Below, piece after piece: positions 40,942 to 48,120 of a stretch of 64,000 nucleotides of DNA. The notes below the pieces were generated by a model, which worked only from the letters and a program-made list of their open reading frames with translations, was not told the DNA's origin and ran no database searches. Numbering within the stretch: position 1 is the stretch's first letter; each line of letters opens with the position of its first letter. Origin of the DNA: Nocardiopsis sp. NRRL B-16309. GTDB lineage: Bacteria; Actinomycetota; Actinomycetes; Streptosporangiales; Streptosporangiaceae. The position numbers and the translations under genes were made by a program. Location of the stretch: NCBI RefSeq assembly GCF_001279585.1, contig NZ_LGEC01000114.1, positions 310,001 through 374,000 of the forward strand, written 5' to 3'.

Positions 40942-41321
40942 CGGCCTTCCTCCTTGGCCTTGCGCTCCCCGGCCTCGCGGAGCTGGTTCGCGTCGACACC
41001 GTGAGCGTGCAGCCACTCGAACGCCATCTCCACCGCGTCGCCCTGCACGAACGTCTGCTGCATGTCCTCCACGACCTCAGCGACGTGGTCCGGGGCGTGG
41101 GCCATCAGCGCCCGGATCAGGTGCGCGATCGCGAACGACGACCCGGACACGTTGAACGCCTCAGCGGCGGCCTTGTAGTCAGACCTCTTGGTGAGGTGGT
41201 GGGCGGCGATGCCGTGCTGGTAGGCGCAGTCAGCGGCGTACCAGGAGGCGACCTGCGTTGGGGTGGACTCGGTGATGTCGTCGGGCATCGGCACGGCGGT
41301 GTCGGGCGGGTACTTACTCAT
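40938..41321 (-). CDS. hypothetical phage protein, 127 aa
   Basis: ATG 41321 follows GAAGACCGA. The protein has a helical middle (VASWYAADCAYQHGIAAHHL, SSFAIAHLIRALMAHAPDHV) and an acidic amphipathic end. A related stretch is seen in the protein at 35,384. The function is unknown; its position is within the recombination/replication gene cluster. Confidence 0.45.
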   Translation of the reverse strand: MSKYPPDTAVPMPDDITESTPTQVASWYAADCAYQHGIAAHHLTKRSDYKAAAEAFNVSGSSFAIAHLIRALMAHAPDHVAEVVEDMQQTFVQGDAVEMAFEWLHAHGVDANQLREAGERKAKEEGR

Positions 41322-41580
41322 CGGTCTTCTCCTTCGGGGGCTTCATGCGTTCCTGGCCGCGGTCCACCAGCGCCAGCAGGTACTCGTCGGGGGTCATGCC
41401 GTCCGCCCACTCCTCGTGGTGCTTGGCCTCCTCAGCGGCAGCGCACTGGAGGTCAGCCGGGCGCGTCTGGTGGTAAGCGCGAGGCGGCGCGGGCTGGGTG
41501 GTGGTGCCGCGGCGGGCGATCTCAGCGGCGCGCTGGGAGCCGGTGAGGAACGGCCACACAGAACCGATACGGGTCGCCAT
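41314..41580 (-). CDS. small phage protein, 88 aa
   Basis: ATG 41580 overlaps the upstream TGA (TGATG). The product begins ATRIGSVWPFLTGSQRAAEI and contains a LQCAAAEEAKHHEEWADGMT helix. It has no strong motif. The function is unknown. Confidence 0.45.
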   Translation of the reverse strand: MATRIGSVWPFLTGSQRAAEIARRGTTTQPAPPRAYHQTRPADLQCAAAEEAKHHEEWADGMTPDEYLLALVDRGQERMKPPKEKTDE

Positions 41581-41906
41581 CACAGGTCCCCTTCTTCGAG
41601 GTCGGACAGGTCACGCGGCACGATCACGTCCGCGTCCTCCGCGCGCAGAGCCGCAGCGAACTTCGCCCACTCGTCGGAGGCGGTGTCAGCGAGGTCCGCG
41701 AGCTCTTCCGCTGTCGCTGTGGTGCGGCCGATGAGGAACCGCCCGTAGCCCATGTGCACGGCGGTGCCGGCGCGGTGTGCGCGGCGCTGGTGCCACGCCG
41801 ACGAGTACGGTGCGGGTGTGAGACCCGGGAGCGGGTCGGGGGCCGCCGCCCCGCCCCGTGTGGGGCGAGGACGGCGGGACAACAGGGCGGTGATGAGGCG
41901 GATCAT
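41580..41906 (-). CDS. phage protein, 108 aa
   Basis: ATG 41906 overlaps the RecT gene stop. A basic, Pro/Arg-rich N-terminal part (SRRPRPTRGGAAAPDP) precedes a helical C-terminal half (TATAEELADLADTASDEWAK) with an acidic tail. It may be a RecT accessory given the overlap, but that is inference from context only. Confidence 0.45.
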   Translation of the reverse strand: MIRLITALLSRRPRPTRGGAAAPDPLPGLTPAPYSSAWHQRRAHRAGTAVHMGYGRFLIGRTTATAEELADLADTASDEWAKFAAALRAEDADVIVPRDLSDLEEGDL

Positions 41907-42862
41907 GCGGCGCCGTCCGCGTACTCGGCGTAGGTCGCGGCCTGCTCGTCGGCGGTCACATCTGACGGCTCCTCCGCACCCCACGGGTCGGACTGTGGAG
42001 CGTCCGGCACGATCTCCGCGTCCGCGACCTCCGGCTCCTGGTTGGCCTCACGGTCCGCCTTGAGACGGTCCTCCAGGGCGTCGACCACCTGGAGAATCTC
42101 GTCCTCCGTCATGTCCGCACGCGACCGGATCTCCCGACCCACGACCTCCGACACGAACGGCAGCGCATCCGCCTGCCCCATGGACAGCATCCGCATCAGA
42201 CCGCCCATGCGGCGCACCAGCTCATCCGGGACACCCTGGTCATCGACCACCTGCGGAGTGTCCGGCGCCGACTCCGCGACCGCCTCAGCGATCGTCGCCC
42301 CCGGCCGGACCTGAGCGGGCCTCGCATCGACGACGTTGCCGTCCTCGTCGACCTCCGCACCCAGCTCCTCAGCGGAGTGACTGAACCCCAACAGGGCTTC
42401 CTCGCACGCCTCCCGAGCCACCTCCGTGATCGCGCGGGCCTTGAGCATCGCCTCGGGGTAGGACTTCCACACCTGCTTCCCGGCGACGCCGGCGCGGCGG
42501 GCGCGGTCCATGTCCCACTGCGACTCGAACGTCCACTCCGGGTCGTCGGAGCGGATGATCTGCGCGATGGCCACGGGCCCGGACTGGCCTCGCTCCACAC
42601 GCACCCGCAGCCTGTGGCCCGCCTTGCGGACCATCGCACCGATCAGCCCAGACGACGGGGACGGCCTGCCCTCGATGACGTGCACCGAGTTCATCGCCCG
42701 GATCGGGTCCAAGCCCAGGCCGCGCCCGTACTCGATGGCGTAGAGGACGTTCTCCGGCGACTGCCGGTACTGCTTGGGCAGCATCCCCGACTTGGCGAGG
42801 GTCTGCGCGTAGTAGATCCGGTCGGCGAGGCTGTCCTCAGCGCGGATAGCGATCTCGGTCAT
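41903..42862 (-). CDS. RecT-like single-strand annealing protein
   Basis: ATG 42862 gives 319 residues. The N-terminal ~180 residues show the RecT pattern: LADRIYYAQTLAKSGMLPKQ, NVLYAIEYGRGLGLDPIRAM, VIEGRPSPSSGLIGAMVRKA, then VWKSYPEAMLKARAITEVAR, the core of the annealing domain. The C-terminal third is acidic and low complexity. It anneals single strands during phage recombination and works with the exonuclease encoded by the adjoining gene, which overlaps it by 4 bp. Confidence 0.92.
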   Translation of the reverse strand: MTEIAIRAEDSLADRIYYAQTLAKSGMLPKQYRQSPENVLYAIEYGRGLGLDPIRAMNSVHVIEGRPSPSSGLIGAMVRKAGHRLRVRVERGQSGPVAIAQIIRSDDPEWTFESQWDMDRARRAGVAGKQVWKSYPEAMLKARAITEVAREACEEALLGFSHSAEELGAEVDEDGNVVDARPAQVRPGATIAEAVAESAPDTPQVVDDQGVPDELVRRMGGLMRMLSMGQADALPFVSEVVGREIRSRADMTEDEILQVVDALEDRLKADREANQEPEVADAEIVPDAPQSDPWGAEEPSDVTADEQAATYAEYADGAA

Positions 42863-43785
42863 GCGGCGAACTCCTCAGCGATGAAGTCGGTGTGGGGCGG
42901 GCACTTGCGGTCGGCTTCGACCCAGGGGGTGCCGCCCTGCTTGCTCTTGCGGACGGCGATGCGCTGCCCGAGGAACGCGGCGGACTTGGCGTTGCCCATC
43001 AGGTCGGCCATCTCGGAGCGGGCGAGGTTCCATGCGCCCTTGGCGTCAGCGAGGTCCTCGCGGGCCTTGGTGAACGCGGCGGCTTGGGAGAGGGACACCT
43101 CGATCTCGCGGTCCTCGATGTTGGGGTTCAGCTCCCGAAGCGTCTGGTAGGTGACGTCGGTGGTGTCCTTGTCGGGCACTTCGCCGAACAGCAGCGAGTC
43201 GAGGAACTTCTCCGCGTGGGAGCGGAGGATCTGGGCGTCGGCGGGGTCGTAGTCGACGACGTACTCGCGGAACTCCAGGCGGGCGCCGATCATCGCGATG
43301 CGGGCCCGCTTCAGCCCCAAAACGTCGAGGTACCACATGACCTGCGTGCGGTAGTAGAGCGGCACGGAGTCGGTGTTCTCGGGCCCCCAGTGCTCGTCCA
43401 TGGCGTCGGACTTGACTTCCAGGAGTTCCGCGACCTGCCCGTTCTGGATGAGCAGGCGGTCGGGGTTGGCGAGCTGGTAGTCGCGTTCGGCGTGGGTGTA
43501 GGTGCCGCCTTCGATGACGTCGTACTCGGGGTGGCGGTCTGCGAACCAGTGCGCGATGGCGGGTTCGAGGTAGTGGCCTCGGGCTTGGGCGTCGGTGGTC
43601 TCGCTGTCGTGGGCTCGTCCGGCTTTGAGCATCCACAGGCGGTAGAGGGACACCCATGGGGACCGTCCGAGGACGGCGGCCATGTCGGACCCTCCGAGGC
43701 GGGACGCGCGTGCGGCGTGCCACGGTGCGGAACCCGGCTCCCAGGAACCGAGAAGGCGTCCGGTCGGGGTTTCGAGAGCGGTCAT
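42859..43785 (-). CDS. YqaJ-type viral recombinase (exonuclease)
   Basis: ATG 43785 gives 308 residues. The sequence has the YqaJ/RecE-like nuclease pattern: WHAARASRLGGSDMAAVLGR near the N-terminus, ARGHYLEPAIAHWFADRHPE with acidic Glu, ANPDRLLI with catalytic Asp, and LLEVKSDAM with the E-x-K motif. A C-terminal helical region (SQAAAFTKAREDLADAKGAW) follows. It digests DNA ends to give single strands for RecT. The two genes form a RecET-like pair. Confidence 0.92.
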   Translation of the reverse strand: MTALETPTGRLLGSWEPGSAPWHAARASRLGGSDMAAVLGRSPWVSLYRLWMLKAGRAHDSETTDAQARGHYLEPAIAHWFADRHPEYDVIEGGTYTHAERDYQLANPDRLLIQNGQVAELLEVKSDAMDEHWGPENTDSVPLYYRTQVMWYLDVLGLKRARIAMIGARLEFREYVVDYDPADAQILRSHAEKFLDSLLFGEVPDKDTTDVTYQTLRELNPNIEDREIEVSLSQAAAFTKAREDLADAKGAWNLARSEMADLMGNAKSAAFLGQRIAVRKSKQGGTPWVEADRKCPPHTDFIAEEFAA

Positions 43786-44183
43786 CAGAACGGCACCTCC
43801 GGACCGTCGTAGTCCACCCGCGACTCCTCAGCCGCAACCGCCTCCGCGTCCGACGCTGGCTCCGTGCTGTCCAGCGACTCCGGGTCCGTCAACCCCGCGT
43901 CGACGTCAGCGGCGATCGCCGCCCACATGTCCGCGTCCGTGAACTGCTCCGGAACGAAGTCGTGGCGGGACGCCTGCGACATCGCGACCGCGTCCGCCAT
44001 CCCCTTCGTCCAGGCCAGCGAGATCGCGTACCCGCCGTCCTTGAAGGCGAGATCCATGTCGTCGCGGGCGTCCGGGTCGTCGAGCATGGCGTCGTAGGCG
44101 AGTTCGGCGTCGTCGAGGGACGTGCGGGCGACTTTCAGGTAGTCGCGGAAGTTCATGTCCGCGAACGTCACGCGCTCAGACAT
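43785..44183 (-). CDS. acidic phage protein, 132 aa
   Basis: ATG 44183 overlaps the upstream gene by 8 bp. The product is strongly acidic, with helices (NFRDYLKVARTSLDDAELAY, DDMDLAFKDGGYAISLAWTK) and a long acidic C-terminal tail ending PEVPF. It abuts the exonuclease gene, sharing one base. A DNA-mimic or accessory role is possible, but unproven. Confidence 0.5.
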   Translation of the reverse strand: MSERVTFADMNFRDYLKVARTSLDDAELAYDAMLDDPDARDDMDLAFKDGGYAISLAWTKGMADAVAMSQASRHDFVPEQFTDADMWAAIAADVDAGLTDPESLDSTEPASDAEAVAAEESRVDYDGPEVPF

Positions 44184-44628
44184 CACGCACCGCCTCGCAC
44201 GCGTGGTGGTGGGCGGCCCGGTGGTCGGTGAGCTGCACCGAGTCCACGAACGGCCCGAAGTGGGAGCCACACGGCAGGTGCGTGTAACCAGCGGCGTCAG
44301 AGTCCATCCGGTAGGTGCGGTCCCACGTGGGGGCAGTCGCAGCGTGGTAGCGGGCCTCAGCGGAAGCCGTGTCAGCGGACGCGCCATCAGCGAGGATGCC
44401 TCGCACCATGCGGCGGGCGTCAGCAGCAGCCGACGGCGACAGGGCACCCATGTCCATCGCACGGTGGATCACCGGGAGGATGCCGGCCAGCCACCCGAAC
44501 TCGTGAGCGGCAGCCAGTGCGGCGCGCTCCTCGGGGCGGACCTCCAGCCCATCGGCGTCCAAGGCGTCCATGCACCGCTCGAACGCGGCATCGTCGGATG
44601 GGAGGTGGTGTCCCATGTGGGAGGTCAC
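44176..44628 (-). CDS. helical His-rich phage protein, 150 aa
   Basis: GTG 44628 (ATG 44616 is the alternative) gives a helical protein with several His (ARYHAATAPTWDRTYRMDSD; LTDHRAAHHHACEAVRDV). C and H clusters near the end might bind a metal. It overlaps genes on both sides. The function is unknown. Confidence 0.45.
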   Translation of the reverse strand: MTSHMGHHLPSDDAAFERCMDALDADGLEVRPEERAALAAAHEFGWLAGILPVIHRAMDMGALSPSAAADARRMVRGILADGASADTASAEARYHAATAPTWDRTYRMDSDAAGYTHLPCGSHFGPFVDSVQLTDHRAAHHHACEAVRDV

Positions 44629-44990
44629 AGCGCACCCCCGTAGATGGCGTCGTCACGCAGCGACGTGTGCAGCCGGCCAGCAGCGGACGCGAACCCGTCA
44701 GCCGCCGCCTCGCGGGCCATCAGCGGCCCATCGGCGACACGGATACGGATGATCGGGGTGGAATCGGTCGCCGTCGCGTAGACGGCGATGTGCGGGCCGT
44801 GCTCGTCTGTGGCCAGCTCCGTGAACGCGCCGTGCGGGATGGTCACGTCAACGGGCTGGGTAGCGTCCGCGAGAGCGCCCATGAGCTGCGCGGCCAGCGG
44901 GTAACCAGCCGCGGCGGCGTCGAGCGCGGCCAGGCGGCGGGAGTCACGCAGCATCTGCGCGCGCTCCGTGGTCGGGGTAGTGTTCGTCAT
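44625..44990 (-). CDS. hypothetical phage protein, 121 aa
   Basis: ATG 44990 follows AAAGGACCTGGAGCC. A helical Ala-rich first half (MLRDSRRLAALDAAAAGYPL) and a strand-rich second half (HIAVYATATDSTPIIRIRVA) are visible, with no enzyme motif. It is near the start of the leftward early transcript. Confidence 0.45.
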   Translation of the reverse strand: MTNTTPTTERAQMLRDSRRLAALDAAAAGYPLAAQLMGALADATQPVDVTIPHGAFTELATDEHGPHIAVYATATDSTPIIRIRVADGPLMAREAAADGFASAAGRLHTSLRDDAIYGGAL

Positions 44991-45072
44991 GGCTCCAGGT
45001 CCTTTCGAGAGATTCCTGTGGGGCCAAGCCCTCACCGGGACCGCAGATCCTGGTGGGGGCGTCTTCATGTGG

Positions 45073-45276
45073 TCAGGCCACGGACCGGGTCGCCCGGTCG
45101 ATGTGGCGCTGTAGGTCCTCGCGGCGGATACGAGTCCGCGACCGCTGAGAACCCCTACGCCGCACATCCACCAGCCGGGGGAACTCACCAGCGGCGATCA
45201 TCCGGTAGATGGTGCGCTTGTTGACTCCGAGGAGTTCAGCGGCTTCGGCGGGCGTGTACAGCGCCTTCTCGCTCAT
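45073..45276 (-). CDS. excisionase-like (Xis/MerR-type HTH) protein, 67 aa
   Basis: ATG 45276 overlaps the Cro-like gene stop. The core YTPAEAAELLGVNKRTIYRM with AGEFPRLVDVRRRGSQR is the winged-helix (HTH_17) pattern of excisionases and small MerR-type proteins. It is the second gene of the leftward transcript starting at the immunity operators. It may act as the recombination directionality factor for the integrase. Confidence 0.75.
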   Translation of the reverse strand: MSEKALYTPAEAAELLGVNKRTIYRMIAAGEFPRLVDVRRRGSQRSRTRIRREDLQRHIDRATRSVA

Positions 45277-45506
45277 GCGGCGTCCTCCGCCCGGATGACG
45301 ATTTCGTCGACCGCGACTCCGAGTTCACGAGCGAGCCGGATGATGACGCGCTCAGCGGGTTCGGGGCGTTCACCGCGCTCGATGCGGGACAGGTACGGAA
45401 CGCCGATCTCTACGCGCTTCGCGAGGTGTTCGAGAGTCCATGCGCGCTTCCGCCGGAGTTCCCTGATGCGGGTCCCGTTGGCCGGGAGTGTCTCGGTGGG
45501 TGGCAT
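45273..45506 (-). CDS. Cro-like XRE HTH protein, 77 aa
   Basis: The preferred start is ATG 45506; an in-frame ATG at 45527 would add seven residues. The XRE HTH core is GTRIRELRRKRAWTLEHLAK with VEIGVPYLSRIERGERPEP. It is divergently transcribed from the rightward repressor across the operator cluster, as Cro and CI are. It probably controls the early leftward promoter. The gene overlaps the excisionase gene by 4 bp. Confidence 0.8.
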   Translation of the reverse strand: MPPTETLPANGTRIRELRRKRAWTLEHLAKRVEIGVPYLSRIERGERPEPAERVIIRLARELGVAVDEIVIRAEDAA

Positions 45507-45712
45507 GCTGCAAGTTTGCCTATCCATGCCGATCCATGTCAACACGAACTGGCAAGTAACTTGCCCAGCGGTGCTCTGTGCCGATGCATGTGCACATAGA
45601 GCAGCTTCATGTCACCGTGGGCAAGTTTTTCCGATCCGCCTACTAGGCAAGGGACTTAGGCCGCCCTAAACTTGCCTAACGTTGCCTATAGATGTGAATC
45701 GGAAGAGGAGAC
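45507..45712. promoter_or_regulatory. immunity operator/promoter region
   Basis: The motif GGCAAGT or ACTTGCC recurs: a perfect palindrome GGCAAGTAACTTGCC (45551-45565), GCAAGTTTGCC (45510-45520), GGGCAAGTTTTT (45619-45630), GGCAAGGGACTTAGG (45646-45660) and AAACTTGCCTAACGTTGCC (45668-45686). A near-consensus TTGACA lies on the minus strand near 45540 for the leftward genes, and TATAGAT (45687-45693) is the likely -10 of the rightward repressor gene. A second repeat, TGCCGAT-x-CATGT, also occurs twice (45527-45539, 45580-45592). Confidence 0.7.
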
Positions 45713-46255
45713 ATGGACACCCAGGCATGGCAGCGGCTCGCCGAGAAGCTCACCGAAAGGCGGGCGACCCTGCGTCCGGAGTGGTCAGAGCGCACCACGT
45801 TCGCCCGCGATACGGGCCTCAGCTACAGGTCGCTCTCCGACCTTGAGACAGCCCGCCGCGACAACTACAAGACCTCCTGGCTCGCGAAGGTCGAGAAGGC
45901 CTACCAGTGGGAACCCGGATCGATACAGCGCATCCTGGTCGGGGAGACGCCAGCAGAAGGCGAGGCTTCGCCTGCACACCGACCGCAGGGCGCCGGCCCG
46001 CTATCGGCGTCCGAGCAGTGGGACGGTGAGATCGTCGGCCCGGCCGCGCCTTTGCACGAAGGTGAGGTGCTGCGGTGGCGGGACCTACCGGACCGGCGCG
46101 TGTGGGAGCTGGAGATGGAGGGGTTGACCTACGAGGCGCAGATGCGGCCAGGTCAGAAACCGGAGGAGGTCATCGACGTGTTGCGGCGGATGTTCGCGCG
46201 CAGGGTCGCGGCGGCGAACTCGATGATGATGGAGCGCGCCCATGATCAGGGGTAG
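45713..46255 (+). CDS. immunity repressor (HTH)
   Basis: ATG 45713 follows GGAAGAGGAGAC; 180 residues. The N-terminal ~75 residues form an HTH: AWQRLAEKLTERRATLRPEW, TTFARDTGLSYRSLSDLETA, then KTSWLAKVEKAYQWEPGSIQ. The C-terminal half (about 105-165) has a compact acidic domain that may serve dimer formation. It faces the leftward Cro-like gene across the operators and is the best candidate for the lysogeny repressor. There is no LexA-type peptidase motif, so control is unlikely to be by RecA-stimulated self-cleavage. Confidence 0.8.
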   Translation: MDTQAWQRLAEKLTERRATLRPEWSERTTFARDTGLSYRSLSDLETARRDNYKTSWLAKVEKAYQWEPGSIQRILVGETPAEGEASPAHRPQGAGPLSASEQWDGEIVGPAAPLHEGEVLRWRDLPDRRVWELEMEGLTYEAQMRPGQKPEEVIDVLRRMFARRVAAANSMMMERAHDQG

Positions 46256-46267
46256 GGACTTAAGTCC
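46256..46267. promoter_or_regulatory. 12-bp palindrome after the repressor gene
   Basis: GGACTTAAGTCC is a perfect palindrome directly at the end of the repressor gene, and a related CTTAAGGTCAAGGACC occurs at about 46371. It could be an operator or an integrase arm site; neither is shown. Confidence 0.35.
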
Positions 46268-46401
46268 TTGACTGCGGCCCTTTTTGGCTACCCAGGGTGA
46301 TATTTGCTGTCACCGGGGGCGATTTTACCTTTTCAACGCACGTACCTCTTGTGACTCACGTCACTCGAACTTAAGGTCAAGGACCAGCCGTTTCAGGCGC
46401 A

Positions 46402-46785
46402 ATGAAGCGCCGAAACCGCTGGAGGGGGGAAGAAGAAGCGTTGACCTACGTTCGAACGGAACCCATCATCCGACCCGTCTACCTCATCGTCACGGAGGTG
46501 CCCGACCCGACCACAAGCCCCATCGACTTCACACGCAGTGACACCTACACCGCCATCGGCATCCACCCCACCGTGGACCCCGCCTCCGCCATCCAGGAGA
46601 TCGCACAACACATCCACGACGGTGAAGTCCGCCCCTGGCTCGGACCCTGGCTCGGTAACATCATCAGCCTCACCGACGTCCTTGCTCGACTCGAAGACCA
46701 CTTCACCCGACCCGTCCTGCACACCCCGGTACCTCAGCTCCACGTGCCGGCCCCGCAGCAGGCCCCCTGGGTGACCTACCTCTGA
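46402..46785 (+). CDS. hypothetical lysogeny-region protein, 127 aa
   Basis: The first in-frame start is ATG 46402, but GGAGGGGGG (46421-46429) better fits a TTG at 46441, which would give 114 residues. The protein has a beta-like start (EPIIRPVYLIVTEVPDPTTS), an acidic middle and an aromatic Pro-rich end (VPQLHVPAPQQAPWVTYL). It lies between the repressor and the integrase, where genes expressed in the lysogen are often found. No family is recognised. Confidence 0.5.
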   Translation: MKRRNRWRGEEEALTYVRTEPIIRPVYLIVTEVPDPTTSPIDFTRSDTYTAIGIHPTVDPASAIQEIAQHIHDGEVRPWLGPWLGNIISLTDVLARLEDHFTRPVLHTPVPQLHVPAPQQAPWVTYL

Positions 46786-46841
46786 CAACCCCCGACCGCG
46801 ACCCCCGAGCTTCCCCCGGGGCGCCACTCCCCGCTCACAAC

Positions 46842-46868
46842 AAAGCCCCGGCCACCACCGGGGCATTT
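46842..46868 (+). terminator. Rho-independent terminator before the integrase
   Basis: Arms GCCCCGG and CCGGGGC around CCACCA are preceded by AAA and followed by ATTT. It ends the repressor/46,402 transcript ahead of the integrase gene. Confidence 0.7.
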
Positions 46869-46938
46869 GTGTGCCAGCACTCCCCCACGCCGCCGCAACA
46901 GGGCAAACTAGAGGCACATCCACCCCCAAGGAGACGTG

Positions 46939-48108
46939 GTGCCTTACCTGCGAAAACTCCCATCCGGGCTATGGCAAGCAACCGTGCGCGGACCCAAGAC
47001 CTCGAAAAACCGCACCGGCCGGTACACGAAAACCGACCCCCTCAAGAGCGTCGTCGCTGACTGGGGCCGGCGAAAGGAGGTGGAGTTCAACCGAGACGAC
47101 TGGGTTGACCCCCAACTCCTCAAGACGACCTTCGACGAGTGGCAGGCCAAATGGCGGGCGGCCCGCGTCGTCGACTCCGACGAGACACTCCGCGGCGACG
47201 ACGGGTGCTTCCGCAACCACATCCTCCCGCAGTGGAGCGGGTGGCGGCTGCGGCAGATCGGCCGCCTCGATGTGCAGGCGTGGGTGCGGGACATGGAGAA
47301 GCGCGGCGTCGGTCCCTACGCCATCCGACGATCGTTCAACCTGTTCGTGTCCGTGATGGGCGACGCCGTCACCGAGGAGCTACTGGCCGCCACTCCGGTA
47401 CGGGACATTGACCTGCCGGACACCAGCCCGAAAGCGGTGTTCTGGTGGACGCGCGAGCAGATCGACCTGATCAAAGCCCACCTGCCACCCAGTCACGCCG
47501 TCATGACGGAGCTGATGGTCATGTCCGGGTTGCGGTGGGGTGAGGCCGCGGGAATGCGAGGCACGGCCGTGGACTGGCTGCGGGGCCGCGCCATGGTGCA
47601 CGGCACTCTTCAGCGCGGCGGTATATGGAAGGACCACCCGAAGTCGAAGAAGTCGCGCCGGGAGGTGCCTGTGCCCGGGTACGTCATCCGGGACATGGCG
47701 AAGCTGCTGGAGGGTCGTGGTCAGCAGGAGTACATCTTCTTGACGGTGAGGGGGCAGAGGCCGCTGGAGGGTGGGAACTGGCGCGTCATGTGGTACACGG
47801 CGATCGACCGCGCGAACAAGAAGATCGAGCAGGAGAACAAGAACTTCAACCGGACAGCGAACCCGGTGCCGCCGATCCCTCGCCGGCGTCCGCACGACCT
47901 ACGGCACACGTGTGCGTCGTGGCTGGTGCAGGCGGGCGTGCCGCTGTACGACGTTCAGAAGCTTCTGGGGCATGAGAACTTCCAAACTACTCAGCGGTAC
48001 GCCCACCTTGCCCCGGATGCCCATGGCGCGGTAGAGGCGGGTTGGGATAAGCTCGTGACGCATCAGCGACGCACGAGGGCTTCTATTTCGCGGTTGCACC
48101 CCGCTTGA
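46939..48108 (+). CDS. int: tyrosine integrase
   Basis: GTG 46939 lies 5 bp behind AAGGAG and is preferred over GTG 46936; 389 residues. An AP2-like arm-binding N-terminus (VPYLRKLPSGLWQATVRG) and a SAM-like core-binding domain (about 62-165) precede the catalytic domain. Catalytic residues are Arg in SGLRWGEAAGM (about 200), the H-x-x-R in PHDLRHTCASW (about 319-322), and His plus Tyr in GHENFQTTQRYAHL (Tyr near 353). The gene ends inside the 3' end of the convergent host methyltransferase gene, which points to the attachment site. Confidence 0.93.
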   Translation: MPYLRKLPSGLWQATVRGPKTSKNRTGRYTKTDPLKSVVADWGRRKEVEFNRDDWVDPQLLKTTFDEWQAKWRAARVVDSDETLRGDDGCFRNHILPQWSGWRLRQIGRLDVQAWVRDMEKRGVGPYAIRRSFNLFVSVMGDAVTEELLAATPVRDIDLPDTSPKAVFWWTREQIDLIKAHLPPSHAVMTELMVMSGLRWGEAAGMRGTAVDWLRGRAMVHGTLQRGGIWKDHPKSKKSRREVPVPGYVIRDMAKLLEGRGQQEYIFLTVRGQRPLEGGNWRVMWYTAIDRANKKIEQENKNFNRTANPVPPIPRRRPHDLRHTCASWLVQAGVPLYDVQKLLGHENFQTTQRYAHLAPDAHGAVEAGWDKLVTHQRRTRASISRLHPA

Positions 48109-48120
48109 CCAGCACCGCCA
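48070..48120. other. candidate attachment site (att) at prophage-host junction
   Basis: The integrase stop (48106-48108) and the host methyltransferase stop (48083-48085) overlap by 26 bp here, so the junction of phage and host DNA must lie in or near this interval. Tyrosine integrases often use the 3' end of a conserved gene and restore its end with phage DNA. The other half-site is outside the window, so the core sequence cannot be read. Confidence 0.5.

Noticed and set aside
24000..45000. Scattered single copies of GGCAAGT or ACTTGCC outside the immunity region as stoperators
   Set aside because: A 7-mer is expected several times by chance in this length, and the copies (for example near 25,824, 35,006 and 37,746) share no wider consensus.
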